64,000 nucleotides of DNA from Thunnus maccoyii (taxonomy: Eukaryota > Chordata > Actinopteri > Scombriformes > Scombridae): positions 2,852,001-2,916,000 of the forward strand of contig NC_056551.1 of assembly GCF_910596095.1 (NCBI RefSeq), in the 5' to 3' direction. Below are positions 38,501 through 49,887 of the stretch, one piece after another. The position numbers were made by a program, and so were the translations under genes. Under the pieces are notes generated by a model, which saw nothing but the letters and a program-made list of their open reading frames with translations, did no database searches and was not told the origin of the DNA. Each line of letters opens with the position of its first letter. The stretch's first letter is position 1.

Positions 38501-40202
38501 TAGACTGAAAGTCAGGATGTCTCTGCTTCATATGCTTTGATTTCGATTCTTTTCAGCTGAACTAGCAGTATGACTGTAGGAATGACAATGTCAGTGTGTT
38601 GAGTCATCAGTTGGTGCACCACTTTATTTCAGACTGAAATATGTCAACAGCAGTTACTGTACAAAAATTCAGCCTAATCACTTTGGTGTTCCCATGATTT
38701 TTTATTTAGCATAATCAACAGGTCCAAATGTTTAAATTGTCCAAAACATTAGTTTTTGACTAAAAAACAGACAACCAGTGACATTCCAATCAGCCTCAGC
38801 TGTACTTTGTGCTTAGTGCTAATTAGCAAATATTCTGTTAACATGCTAAACTAAGATGGTGAACATGGTAAACATTTCACCTGCTGAACATACTGTAAGC
38901 ATGTTAGCATTGTCATTGTGAGCATGTTAGCATGCTGGCGTTCATTTGCATGCATTTGGCTCAAAGCTCTACTGTGCTTCAGCTTCACAGAGCCACTAGC
39001 TTGACTTTAGACTAGTCAGTGTTCAGACCGAAATTAGTTCTGCATACAAAAAACTAAGCCCTCTCATTCATTTCAAATGGAGGCAGTGCATTAACACAGT
39101 GGGGGTGCCAGTGCAGGGAGCTCCAGCAAAACAATCCAGTGTCATCAGGCAAAAAAGTTGAACCTTGCTCAACTTTTGCTGCAACATCCTCCAGCAAGGT
39201 ACTGCATTGGCTAATCACCCATATGCAAGCACACATTCCCTAGGGGATTACTTTATAATGTGAATGTGTTTCTGCCATTTATCTCGCAATCATCACAATG
39301 AAAGATAAAGCAGTTTCCGCCACCATAACTTTCCAGACTTGTAAAATCATGTTTGGGAGTATTACAAACGGCTGTGCAGTATTCTAGCATCTGATAAGCC
39401 TTTTAAATCTGTAGCTCTAGCTGGACTTCCTGGATCATATTTCACTGTCTCACTGGCACCTTAGACAGCAAGCCAACCAATGTAGCCCCTTGTACTGTTG
39501 TAATACAAAGCTGTTTTCGGTCTGAATGCGCCCTTAGTCTTGTTTTACTATGTGTATTGTGAGTCTCACAACTTTCTGAAAATGCGGCACTAAGTTGATG
39601 GAATACGCCTTTGATATTTGTTGAAAATAAAATTGAGTGTTGCTACTAATTTGCATCATTGGTTCAAAGGTTATCAGCATTTTTGTATAACCAGCTACCA
39701 CCTATCTTATATATGAATGTGAGTTCATGTGTTTTTTGTTTTCCAGGGTGAACATAGTTGTCGTCCTCTTCGCGTGGATTTGTGTCAGCACAGTGAAGCA
39801 CTTATCACGGATGTTCCAGAGCTGCATCGTAAATCAGTTGCACCAGGGAATGATTACATCAGCCAGGACAAAACACCTTGTGTTTTTACACAAACTCAAA
39901 TGGGTTACTACAACCAGCCCCTGAAAAAAAACACCCCACCACCCATCATTTTACCCACTGCCATTCCGTCAGGTTTACCATCTTCCCCATTCAAACGTCT
40001 ATTTCCTAACCCTTCATATGACCTGATAATGCAGACTGGGGATCAGCAGTCCAACTCAGGACCGGATTTTCATAAGGGGACACCTTTAGAGAGATGCTCC
40101 AGTGGATACCAGCCTCAGAGTCTCATAAACCAGCCAGAAGAGGATCCAGACAGTCCTCTGTCCTGTGTCTTCACTTACATTTTGTTACCTAATTCATCTT
40201 AA
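29527..40202 (+). CDS. Type I cytokine receptor, LIFR/OSMR-like, complete
   Basis: Single-pass receptor of the gp130 group, expected to signal through JAK/STAT3. Exons: 29527-29596, 32044-32195, 32301-32454, 32579-32851, 32968-33088, 34113-34249, 34354-34499, 34603-34756, 34853-34914, 35064-35295, 35467-35643, 35740-35841, 35939-36106, 37572-37700, 37853-37946, 38092-38158, 39747-40202. They join in frame to 897 residues. Order: signal peptide MIIWILLLSLFCES; half cytokine module (~25-125); Ig-like domain (126-216); four-Cys domain (CETRD...CLW); WSEWS at 388-392; three fibronectin III domains; transmembrane helix ~695-718; box 1 YPPIPKP (730-736); YxxQ at Tyr783, Tyr800 and Tyr867. FWKWSEWS and GYQPQ resemble LIFR; GGFNLSWS...GYIVDWC and the single half-module resemble OSMR. 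Human LIFR is 1097 and OSMR 979 residues. The exon ending at 34756 has an alternative in-phase donor at 34751. Confidence 0.9.
30876..30915. repeat. Triple array of the palindrome TTCCATGGAA
   Basis: TTCCATGGAA occurs at 30876-30885, 30891-30900 and 30906-30915, a strict 15-bp period with TTTAA/TTAAA spacers, inside the first intron of the receptor gene. The whole block is close to palindromic. Confidence 0.9.
31415..31498. mobile_element. Tiny Tc1-like internal-deletion derivative
   Basis: Both ends read as Tc1-type TIRs: TACAGCACCAGTCAAAAGTT on the left, and on the reverse strand from the right CACAGTACCAGTCAAGTGTT. Only a short non-repeated core (TTCATTCAAGGGAATGGGAA) separates them, so this is essentially two TIRs joined. 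Receptor intron 1. Confidence 0.75.
33741..33895. repeat. 47-bp minisatellite in a receptor intron
   Basis: TACTTTTACTGCAATACTTT starts at 33741 and recurs at 33788, 33835 and (partly) 33882, giving three full units of 47 bp that differ by very few bases. It sits in a dispersed repeat filling most of the intron between 33088 and 34113. Confidence 0.9.
36526..36810. mobile_element. Diverged third copy of the 27-258 / 4233-4673 MITE family
   Basis: Located in the receptor intron between 36106 and 37572. It shares CCACCAACTTCTGAGAAAAA and, further on, AGCTCTGTAGAGCTGAGGAA with the 4233 copy. Terminal repeats are not clear. Confidence 0.5.
37080..37420. repeat. Dispersed repeat, copy A (receptor intron 13)
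   Basis: Shares long near-identical blocks with 59940-60215: AAAAATGCATTTAAAAGT, AGTATAGTAACAAAAAG, CACTAAAAAGACTGTAA, GATATCTACTTGATTT and GGATTTTGTCCCC. No open frame of note. The copy includes an extra ~60 bp (AGCAGACTGAATTAGTC...) missing from the other. Confidence 0.8.
38770..39015. repeat. Dispersed repeat, copy A of a pair (last receptor intron)
   Basis: CCTCAGCTGTACTTTGTG, TTAGTGCTAATTAGC, AACTAAGATGGTGA and GCATGTTAGCATTGTCATTG recur in the same order at 40840-41075. The text is rich in TTAGCATG words. Probably a teleost non-autonomous element. Confidence 0.8.
39019..39535. mobile_element. MITE with CAGACCGAAA-type TIRs in the last receptor intron
   Basis: Left end GTGTTCAGACCGAAATTAG. 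The right end, reverse complemented, reads GGGCGCATTCAGACCGAAAA. The interior segment GTTGAACCTTGCTCAACTTTTGC has a relative near 6080 (GTTGAACCTTGCTCAGCTTTTGC). About 515 bp; target duplication not resolved. Confidence 0.65.
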
Positions 40203-40297
40203 TAGTTGCTGCATGTACACCCTATAAAGTATGTCATAAATATGAAGGCAAATATGATAATGCTGCCAGAAACAGAAATTTAATGTGAATTTAGTGA

Positions 40298-40303
40298 AAT
40301 AAA
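40298..40303 (+). terminator. Candidate polyadenylation signal of the LIFR/OSMR-like receptor
   Basis: AATAAA lies 96 nt after the receptor stop codon. It is the first canonical signal downstream, and would give a short 3' UTR. Dispersed repeats start soon after it, which fits the transcript ending here. A longer 3' UTR using later signals cannot be excluded. Confidence 0.45.
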
Positions 40304-40369
40304 TAATATATATTATGTGTACAGATTCACAGATTTTATCTACGAAAGGTAATGTCACTCAGTCGGTTG

Positions 40370-41075
40370 GTCAGTATCTCAGTATGGGATGGATTGGCAT
40401 GAAATTTGGTGCGGACTTTTCCCTCCTTTCCTTTCTTCCTTAGCACAGATATGCCACAGATATTCTAGGTCACTTGTGGATAAGTTGTAATGATGTTGAT
40501 GACTTTTCCTCCAGCTGCACTGCAGTTTGACATTTTTAATTTAGAGTGAAATGTTTGGATAACTATGGGATGGATTGCCATTACATTTGATTCAGACATT
40601 CATGTTCCCCACAAGATGAACTACTGTTTTTGTTGATGTGTTAACCTTTCATCCAATGCCACTTTGAGGTTGACATTTTCGGTATTTATTGAAAAATCTC
40701 ACTAACTGCTGAATGGATTACTGTGAAATTTGGTTCAGGTATTTCTGATCCCCAGAGGATCAATTGTTATAACTTTGGTGATCCTCTCTTCTAGCGCCAT
40801 CATCAGGTCCAATACTTTGGTTTATGACCAAATACTTGTGAATCTAATGACATTCCCATCAACCTCAGCTGTACTTTGTGATTAGTGCTAATTAGCTAGT
40901 TTTAGCATGCTACACTCTAAACTAAGATGGTGACCATGGTAAACATTATACCTGTTAACATCAACATGTTAGCATTGTCATTGCGAGTATGTTAGCACAC
41001 TGATGTTAGCATTCAGCGCAAAGCACCGCTGTGCACAAGTATAGCCACACAGCGCTAGCATGACTGTAGACTCTT
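40370..41075. repeat. Composite repeat downstream of the receptor, includes copy B of the 38770 family
   Basis: 40370-40780 contains three loosely repeated phrases of the type GGATGGATTGCCATTACATT followed by TTGATTCAGACATT. 40840-41075 repeats the 38770-39015 text. Together they look like one long decayed element. Begins about 70 bp beyond the receptor polyadenylation signal. Confidence 0.65.
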
Positions 41076-41881
41076 AGTCTTCATGAATGATCACTGATGA
41101 AGTGACATACATGTGAACTACTGAATAATAAAAAAATGACTGCAATGGTTGTGCTGAGGTTTTGCCCATGTATTTGGGTCATATATATGCAGTATATGAA
41201 TAAATAACAGCAGGAATGCATTTAACTTGTGAACTACTGTCTTAATTTGGGGCATTTATCTCTATCCTTCTGTAAGTATCAAATACAATATGATCTCTGT
41301 AAAGTGAAATCATGACTCAGCTGCTTCAGTTTAGTAATGACTTTGAAATCCATGTGTAATACGTATGGGTAATGGAGTGGCTCCTTCTGGGTAATGGTGA
41401 GTCACAATGGCCAGACGTGCCTTGCACTCAGACTCTTTTGATAGTTGTGACTAACAGTGAAACTGAAGCCAAGACATTGTTCAAACCTACATAGTTTTCC
41501 AGAGACATGAAATACGTCCGCCTAATTTTTTTTATGGGGGAAGTGTAAGAAATGATGCCAAACACATCTAGAATATTTCCATTTGATGGAATGGTGAAGC
41601 TGTAAAAACATGGAGTCTTGGTGGAGCTGAATAGCTACCACTGAGGACATCTCTTTTTTTTGTCTGGGAAATTTTGAGTTTTAGCAACCTGGGAGTGTTC
41701 ATTTAAAAGATTACACATGATGCATATTTATTCAGGTGATTCAAATGTTTTTAGATTCAACACATTTAATTTGACTACTTTTAAAGCCAACAGCATAAAT
41801 GAATAGACAAAGGATTCACTCTTTCCCCTGTTAGAGTATAGTCCTGGCAGTGTAAAGAAGGTTTTGAAACAACATCTAGAC

Positions 41882-43956
41882 CAGGGGCGTCACTACAGAT
41901 TTATGGTTAGGGGGGCTAAGCAGGGGGGCTGGGAGGAGGATTTTTTTTCTGTCGGTCATGATTTTTTGAGTAGCGATAGGTGTAAAATCAACACAATAGA
42001 TCTGTCTCTTCATAGTTTGTAATAGTTACAGATCTAATATGACTTAAATGCTTTCCATCCACTGACTGCACAGATCAAGCAAAGGTATTGAAGTCAAGGA
42101 ATGCTATCTCCTCTCTCTTAGATATGTTGCAGGTCCTAAGTATGTTATTCATACACAGACTGATGTTTGATGTGTGAACCTCTAAAACTAAAAATGTCAT
42201 AAAATCATTTAGGCTAGTTTATGCCTAATATGAGTAATAGGCCTATGTCATAAAATTCAGTATTAATTTTAACTGAAAGCTTAAACAACTCCTACTCGCT
42301 TTCTTCTTGATCACTAACCTCCATCAGACCTGCTCTTTCAGCCCTGTCAGTCTCCTCCATCTTCCTCCTCTCCCTCTCCTCGCCTGTTTTCAGTAACACG
42401 TTATTTTATTAAACTCAGATTTACAAGAACTCCAGGCTTAATGAGTGATCAACCACTTTAATTTTGTATTTGTCTGAACTGGCAAAGTCTTCTCACCTGA
42501 ATGGCCTTTGGCAGAACTGCTGTCTTTTTGAAGAAATGTCATATATCCATCTACATGTTGAGGAATTGAGGGATATAAAATTGCATTATGATCAACACAA
42601 TGTGACCTTTTCACTGACATTAACTAATTCTAGACAATAATCTATGCCTACTGATATGATTGTTTCGAAATACTTAAGAGGCATATAAATGCAAAGTATG
42701 TAAAGTGCTGTCAATAACAGAATTTATATCTCTTTTGCTCATTCACACTTTGGCTGGCTGTTAGTACAGTGAAATTGCTTATAGTGATCATGCCATCTGG
42801 GTCAAATTAATCACTATAAGCGTATGATTATTATAACCGATTTTTTTTCTTTTTCTTTATTTCTCATGCAGATTACCATCTAACTGATATTTGTATATTT
42901 ATTACATGAATAAAAAACTAATGAGAGGGCCAGCTTTGCTGTAGCTGTTTCAAAATACAGTACAGCTGTTTCGCTGCTGATGCCTTCCTGACTCATTTTA
43001 AGAGAGAGAGAGAGAGAGCAAGAAAGAGAGAGAGAGAAGCAGTGGTCAAGCGAGCTAGAGAGTGGATGAGGAGAGCGAGCAGTGAAAGCCAGTGAGTGAG
43101 AGGAAGAAACATTATTTTCTGATTGTTTCATGGTAGTTACAAATAAATACACCCACACCCCGCACCACCACACCCCTGATAATGGTGCTACAACTGCTAA
43201 TTACAATATCATAAGTGTATCATGGGAGAAAGGTAAAAAATAAAATTAGAGTTAGCGTAATTTTATTTTTCCCCCCATGTTTTCATGTCTTAAAAGACCT
43301 AAAATGAGCACTGTAAGTGGACTATTGATTACTATAAGCAAATAATTTAAACAGCATTTATATAGGAATGATTCTGTCCTGACCTTTTTGATCCATATAA
43401 GCGGTTGATCACTGTAACTGTGATTATATAAGCAGTTTCCACTGTATAATGTTAGTGTTATATAGCCTGTCCTCTTGTCTTTTCCTCACTTAAACATAAA
43501 GTTAGCTAACATTAAGCAAGTAACAAACAAGTAACAATTTGATAGCTCACTACATTGACCATGATTTGCCACAAATTTATACTGGACCTAGGTATCTTCA
43601 CTCTGTTACTACTTACTATTTCACACTGTATATTATGTTTATCTCGGTAAAGTCTTAGCCAACATCTTGTCACAACTTCAGTGGTTTCCGACTACAGTCT
43701 CTACCAGAGATGGTACAGGAATTGCAGAGTGGGCAGCACAGCCAATGAAAACACTTGATTAGAGCAGCAGCAGCCTCTCCCAGGTCCTAGTGCCTGGGGC
43801 TTTAGGTACATTATAAATTTGGAGACGCAATGGCGCATTTTGATCGATTTTAATTAAAAATGAATGAGAAAAAAATGATTGATGATTTAAACTAATAATG
43901 TACATTTATTTTGGGGGGGGGCTAAAGAAAATTTAAGGGGGGCTAAAGCCCCCCTG
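41882..43956. mobile_element. hAT-like non-autonomous transposon with 8-bp target duplication
   Basis: A 2075-bp element bounded by direct repeats ATCTAGAC at 41874-41881 and 43957-43964. Ends are CAGGGGC... and ...CCCCCCTG, in line with the CAGGGG-type ends and 8-bp duplications of hAT transposons. Subterminal GGGGGGCTAA motifs occur at both ends. No transposase was readable. It contains a younger nested element at 42767-43444. Confidence 0.8.
42767..43444. mobile_element. Tigger/pogo-like MITE nested in the hAT-like element
   Basis: A 678-bp unit flanked by TA (42765-42766 and 43445-43446). Left end CAGTGAAATTGCTTATAGTG; right end on the reverse strand CAGTGGAAACTGCTTATATA. Both ends hold further GTGATCA and GCTTATA words, as in pogo/Tigger TIRs. 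A short GA-repeat region lies at about 43002-43037. Non-coding. Confidence 0.75.
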
Positions 43957-44210
43957 ATCTAGACTTTCATGATGGTAAATTTTATTTACAGAAAATATAA
44001 TTGATCAATTGAATATAAGATATATGAAAAATCCAAACAAACAACACAGACTTTCTTTTTGTTGTCTCGTTAGAATTTTGTGAGAGGGGATGGGTGTCCA
44101 CTGGGGCACTTTGTACTCATGACCTGAGTCTGGGGTTTGAATATATACAGTATTTAACTCAGTGTACATCACATAGCTTCAATAAAGAGTTGGACCAAAC
44201 CAATATAGAA

Positions 44211-46887
44211 TATAGTGCCAATAAAAAGTATATACTCCACAATTCATGATTTATTGTTGCATTGCATCAAACTAGATTTAATGAGGTTTTTTTGACACTG
44301 ATCACCAGAAAAAGGTCCTTTAACGCCAAAGTGAAAGCAGAGCTCTAAAATGTGATCTGAATTAATTACAAATATTGAATACAAAATACATATTTACACA
44401 AGTATTCACCCCCTCCATGTGAGTATTTAGTAGATGGACCCAAATACAGCCTTGAGTGTGTGGATAGGTCTCTTATCAGCTTTGCCGTTTTCCTCCATTC
44501 TTCTTTGCAAAATTGCTCATGTTGGGATACATGGGGATCGTGAGTAAACTGCCCTTTTCAAGCCCAGCCACCAATTCTCAAGTGGACTGAGATCAGGACT
44601 CTGTAGTGTGCTGCATTCATTTTACCCTCCACTCTCACAAGGCTCCCGGGGCTGCAGAGATGCATCCCCACAGCATGATGCTGCCTCCACTATGAAGAAT
44701 CAGAATCAGAATATGTTTATCAGCCAAGTATGCAGCATACACAGAATGTGTCTTGGCATTTGCTCCCATAAACACAACAGATGAACAAAAATATAACAAG
44801 AGTAAAGTAATAATAATAATAGTAAATAAACAAAGTAGTACTAAAAATAATGAAAATTTTTAAATAGAATGGAATAATAATAGTTTTGAAATGGTATATA
44901 AAACACGAAATGAAATATTGACTGTGTTATGGTCAAAGAAATGAAGTGTATAGAATATATGAAGGTGACAAGAGCAAAAATTAAATGTGACATGTGCATA
45001 AATAATTAAATTACGTAACAGTGGAGGTTGAATGCAATGTACAATGTAAAGTCCAGTTTAATGAAAGATATGAAAGTGACCAGTGCAGAGATTAAAGGAG
45101 GATGTGAGATGTTAAGTCCAGTTTGATAACAGAACAGTTATTTAGAAGAACAACAGCTTCTGTATCTGCTGATAGAGGATTTTATGGATCTCAGTGTTTT
45201 GAGAAATTCGAAGAGTCTGTGTCCAGGCTGATCAGCAGCTGATGATCTCCTCAGTTGAGTGAATGATGCGCTGCAGCCTCTGATTGTCCAGTTTGGTTGC
45301 TGCACTGTACCAAACAGTGACGGATGATGTGAGGATGGACTGGACCATGGCAGTGCAGACCTAGATTAACTCTGCCTGTGGCCAGTTGAGCTTCTTCAGC
45401 TGCCTCAGGAAGAACATCCTCTGTTGGACCTTCTTGGTTATGCAGCTTATGTTGATGTCCTGTTTAAGATCCTTAGAGATGGTGGTGCCAAGGACTTAAA
45501 CTCTACAGCAGCGACTGTGGTGCTGTTGATGGTGGTGGAGGGAGGGGTGGAGGGGCTTACCTGAAGTCTATTGTCAACTCTACTATAGGGAGGGTGTTTA
45601 TCTCCAGGCTGTTATGGCTGCACCAGGATGTTAGCTGCACCGCTTCCTGTTTGTACGCAGACTCATCCCCGTCCTGGATCAGACCAATGATGGTTGTGTC
45701 ATCTGAACTTGAGGAGCTTCATGGAGGAGCTTGTGGAGGTGCAGTCATTCATATACAGACAGTAGAGGAGACACGGTCCTGTGGTGCTCTGGTGCTGCTG
45801 GTCAAAGGGGTGGAGGTGTGCTTACCCAGCTTCACACACTGCTTCCTGTTTGTCAGGAAGTTAGTGATCCACAGACAGAGAGGCTCAGGCACAGTCAGCT
45901 GGGAGAGCTTAGTGTGGAGGAGCTCTGGCACAATAGTGTTAAATGCTGAATTGAAGGCAGTGAACAGGATCCTGGTGTAGGATCCCCGGCTGTCTTCATT
46001 CTAGAGGATGAAGTGCAGGCCTAGGTTGATCATTCACAGACCTGTTAGAATGGTATGCAAACTGTGTGGGGTCCATGAGGGGTTCAGTGATTGATTTTAG
46101 GAAGGGCAGGATGAGTCTTTCAAAAACTTTCATGTTCAAAGGGGTCAGAGCAACTGGCTGGTTTATGGTTCATGATGATGTTCAGTGTAACATGTTGTCT
46201 GATGGGTTGAATTTTTGTCTCATCAAACCATAGAACTTTCTTCCAGCTGAGTTCAGAGTCTCCCACATATGTTCTGGCAAACTGTAGTCCAGATGTTGTG
46301 GTTTTTATTCATCTCTTTCCCACTCTCCCATAGAGCTGTGACTGTGCAGTGCAGCCGGCCAACCATTGCTGTCTCCACAGCCTCTACACTCTCACCCTCT
46401 GAAGCTCAGAACTCCGTCAGAGTTGTCACAGGTCTTCCTCACTCGTCTCCTTCTTGGACGCTCATTCAATTTTTTAAGGATGGCCTGCTCTATACAGATC
46501 AGTAGTTTGGAAATGTTCTAGTATTCATTCTCTGACTTGTGCTTCTCAGTAGTCAGCTTTTCATAAGTTGCTTGGAGTGTTTTTTGTGTTCATGGTGGAG
46601 GTTTTGCCATGATAAATACAGCTGCATTTACAATCAAATAAACACCTTGACTACAGACATAATATCTGTGTAACTAAGCAGGTGTGTCCTATTAAATGGG
46701 GTGAATACTTATGCAAACATGTATTTCATATTTTATATTTGTAATTATTTTAGATCACTTTACAGAGATCTGCTTTCACTTTGACATTACAGGATCATTG
46801 TCTGTTGATCTGTGTCAAAAAAGTTTGAAACTTTGATTCAGAGTTGTAAAGCATCCCATAGTTTCTTACTTTTCATAGGCATTATTA
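44211..46887. mobile_element. Tc1-like element interrupted by a LINE
   Basis: The left arm begins TATAGTGCCAATAAAAAGTA and runs through TATTCACCCCCTCCATG. The right arm ends, on the reverse strand, TATAATAATGCCTATGAAAAG, with GGGGTGAATACTTATGCAAAC inside. Left arm about 44211-44692; right arm about 46160-46887. The text around the junctions (GCATGATGCTGCCTCCAC and GGTTTATGGTTCATGATGA) reads as one sequence split by the insertion. No intact transposase. Confidence 0.7.
44696..46155 (-). mobile_element. Truncated L2-like non-LTR retrotransposon (minus strand)
   Basis: Reverse-strand translation at 45749-45931 gives the reverse-transcriptase phrase WITNFLTNRKQCVKLGKHTS followed by a degenerate STGAPQG-like motif (STRAPQD). 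Further downstream in the same direction the VQSILTSSVTVW...KLDNQRLQRII region is readable. GAATCAGAATCAGAAT at its left edge looks like the simple 3' tail. Frameshifts and stops make it dead. Inserted in the Tc1-like element. Confidence 0.75.
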
Positions 46888-48440
46888 TAGATGATAAGAC
46901 ATTTGTTTGTGGATGCAATGTATCCCGTTATTCCACATTAAATCTTGAATGATAAAACTCTGACAGTTTCTGTAATGACCACTAGAGGGAGCCATCACTA
47001 CATTACTGATGAGAAGATTCTGTGTTGACTGGGACTGAACCCATTATAAGATTATCATTACCGTGCACCACATATATAAATACAATCAGAATGAAGAAAG
47101 ACAAAATATTAACGTGTTTGAGTAGAAACATCCCAATCATTGTTCTGGCATTTTTCCTGTCACAGTCCTGCACAGAGCCTGAGCCTCATCTCTACTGGAG
47201 ATATGATGGAGTAATATGTTTTCTTCTTTCATCAGCTCCCCTCTGTTCTCAGTCTGAAGTGTTTCATGTCTCGGTGGCTTCAACAAGCCTACTCTCCCAC
47301 ATTAGTCCAGATGATGGTGATAGACTGACCACTGACCAGGATTCAGTCCTCTCTAATCTTTCTATGTTTTGCTTTTTCTTAGATGTGAAAGGATCTCACA
47401 CTCAGCCTGTTTGTATGCAGACTCATGTGCTCAGACTGACAGATGGCTGTTAGAGGATTAGATATCTATATATCTATATATCTATATATATATATAAGCA
47501 AATCATAACAATTGATCCTCTGGCACTAACAGTAATATTTAGTCCCCACTAAAACCTGTTTACTAAATGATACAAATTCAGATATTACACAGTTTGTTAA
47601 ACACGGGATCAGTGCACCTGCGCATTTGTTGGGACTATTTTCAGCAATGGATTAAAAGACATTTGGTGCTATAGTGAGTATTTACAGCATCAGGACAGTG
47701 TGTGTAGCATTTAGTCACAATAAACTACAGTGGGTGTGTTCATTGTAAGGAACATGTCACCCAGTGTACTTACTGGTGGAATAAATTGATTGTTGGTTTT
47801 GGTCTTTTCATTGGGTGTGTTGACAATAAAAAAGTTACTCAGTAAACTGCACAGCTGCTCCAAATCACATCTTGTGGTGAACTGAAGTTACTGAGGGAAA
47901 AATTAAGGAATGAATGCACCAGCTCTGTTGAAGCAAACAGCTTAATGTTTTGGCAACCAGTATATCTCTGATAATTGGATCCAGTTTAACATCCAGTAGT
48001 TTTCATCTATGACTTAATTGGTTTGAGTTCAACTTTTCTCAGAGAAGCCCTGACTTCCAATACTGGATTTTCTCCCTCTTTCTTGACTGTTTTAGTTCTT
48101 TGTGTGTCTTAGGGACATAGTGGTGACTTAAAATTAAATTATGTTACAACTCAGTCAGCCAACAGGTGAATAAAAAAAAAAAAAAATCCCAACCTCCCTC
48201 CTTTAATGCAGATCTCTTTTTGCCATTCAGACATTGTTCCATACAGTCCGTACAGACCTGGGACAGTGTGTCTTGAAGATGTGGTAATATTTTGTTATGT
48301 TTTAGTATTTGGAACAGCTGCAGATTCAAATGAGTTTCTGTTTGAAAGTTTCAGGTTTACAGTAAAGTGGTTTCAGATATGAAGTTAACTGTTTCAGTCT
48401 CGTCTTGTTCTGATTTTGTTCATTGAAAAGATTGAGTTTT

Positions 48441-48451
48441 CTCCTCCCTCC

Positions 48452-48492
<41 letters not shown>
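48441..48492. repeat. (CT)n microsatellite
   Basis: Nearly pure CT tract with a few interruptions. Confidence 0.9.
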
Positions 48493-48493
<1 letters not shown>

Positions 48494-49777
48494 GGCACAG
48501 TATGATGTCATCATGCCTGTTTGTTCAGATGATGTCATGGCAGCTGATAACTTTCAGATGCGAGAGGGAGATTTTTTCCATTACATTGTGGACTCTCACC
48601 CTGAACAGCCAAATAACCTACAAGTGAAATCAGTTTCACTCTGGATAAACAAACAGTATCTGCTGTGTGAAACAGCCAGACTTCATGCAATGTGTTTCCA
48701 TTTAAATAGATTTAAATTCCATTTAAATCAGTGTGCAGTCTGACAGACAGTGATTCATGCTCTGATACTGTACTCGTCACTGCCTTTTGGACTATTGCGT
48801 GGTTGTACGTAGTCATTTTCTGGAGTATTGTTGTCACTGTTGTCACAGGTTGCTAGACAACCGGCGGTAACTCCAAGAAGTCACTGCACCCGGCCAAGAA
48901 AGTCTGTCACATAACTCCTTGTAAAATCACAATTTGTCGTTTGCACTTAATTTTTTGTTTGGATTAAACAAATGAGTTATGATGTGTTAATCAGCGAGCT
49001 TTAGAGGTGGTGGAAGGTTATTTTTGTTACCCTTGGAGAGAGCCAGGCTAGCTGTTTCCAGTCTTTATGCTAAGCTAAGCAAGAGAGTTAAACAATAAAA
49101 ACATTCAGAAAAGCAACTTTTGTTTATATACCATATTATTAAAGCTAATTAAATACACTTATTGTGAAAATAGAATTTAACAATTTCTAAAGCCACCAAT
49201 CTAAACTATTTGAAGTACCATGACGCCTCTGGTGGTTTCCACTGAGCCACGGCGGATACACAGAGCAGCCTTGTTGCAATAACCTCCGACACATACTTCT
49301 GTCTTCTATATTAACATACAGTAAACTGCAGCAGTGTGTTGTTTCCTTCTATCTATATATACACTGTGTTGTTGCTGGTGTGTGAAACCGCATTAATACT
49401 CTTTTATAATCTTTTATACTTAACACAGGAATTACGAATATTTTCAACCAAACAGGCACTGTCTGTAGCCAGGAACACCAGAAACAAGAAGAAAACACCG
49501 GGCTGTAATGAAGACTGCAGCCTCCAGGGGATGCTGGCAGGACTGCAGACTGTTGGTGTGGTTTATAGAATCTGGTCAAAATGTTCATTCTGATGTTCGT
49601 CAGTCCAAAATAACACTCACCACCTGCTTCAAATGCATTCACCATCACAGTTACAGGTCAAATTACAGTAATAATCATGATAGTGAACTTATTTTATAAT
49701 CAAATGTATGTTTCGTTCAGTTATTTTCTCCAACATGTTTCCCTCCACAGCAGGACGACTCAGTTCATCTTCTCCTG

Positions 49778-49780
<3 letters not shown>

Positions 49781-49815
<35 letters not shown>
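49781..49815. repeat. (GT)n microsatellite
   Basis: About 17 GT units. A long (CA)n follows 73 bp later on the same strand, so the two are inverted complements. Confidence 0.95.
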
Positions 49816-49816
<1 letters not shown>

Positions 49817-49883
49817 GGCTGCTCCACCTACAGTGAGAACTGTAATTACTTTGCCCCAGCCAAAGTAAACACACTAATCTATC

Positions 49884-49887
<4 letters not shown>

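Noticed and set aside
45594..45980. 128-codon plus-strand frame
   Set aside because: Antisense shadow of the LINE reverse-transcriptase remnant on the minus strand.
47022..47453. 143-codon open frame between the Tc1/LINE block and Jun
   Set aside because: No recognised domain and no homologous partner exon; composition and repeat context suggest chance. A protein search could reopen it.
48423..48743. 106-codon open frame starting in a CT repeat
   Set aside because: Its N-terminus is translated microsatellite and the rest shows no family. The CT tract with an AG could mimic an acceptor, but no partner exon is seen.
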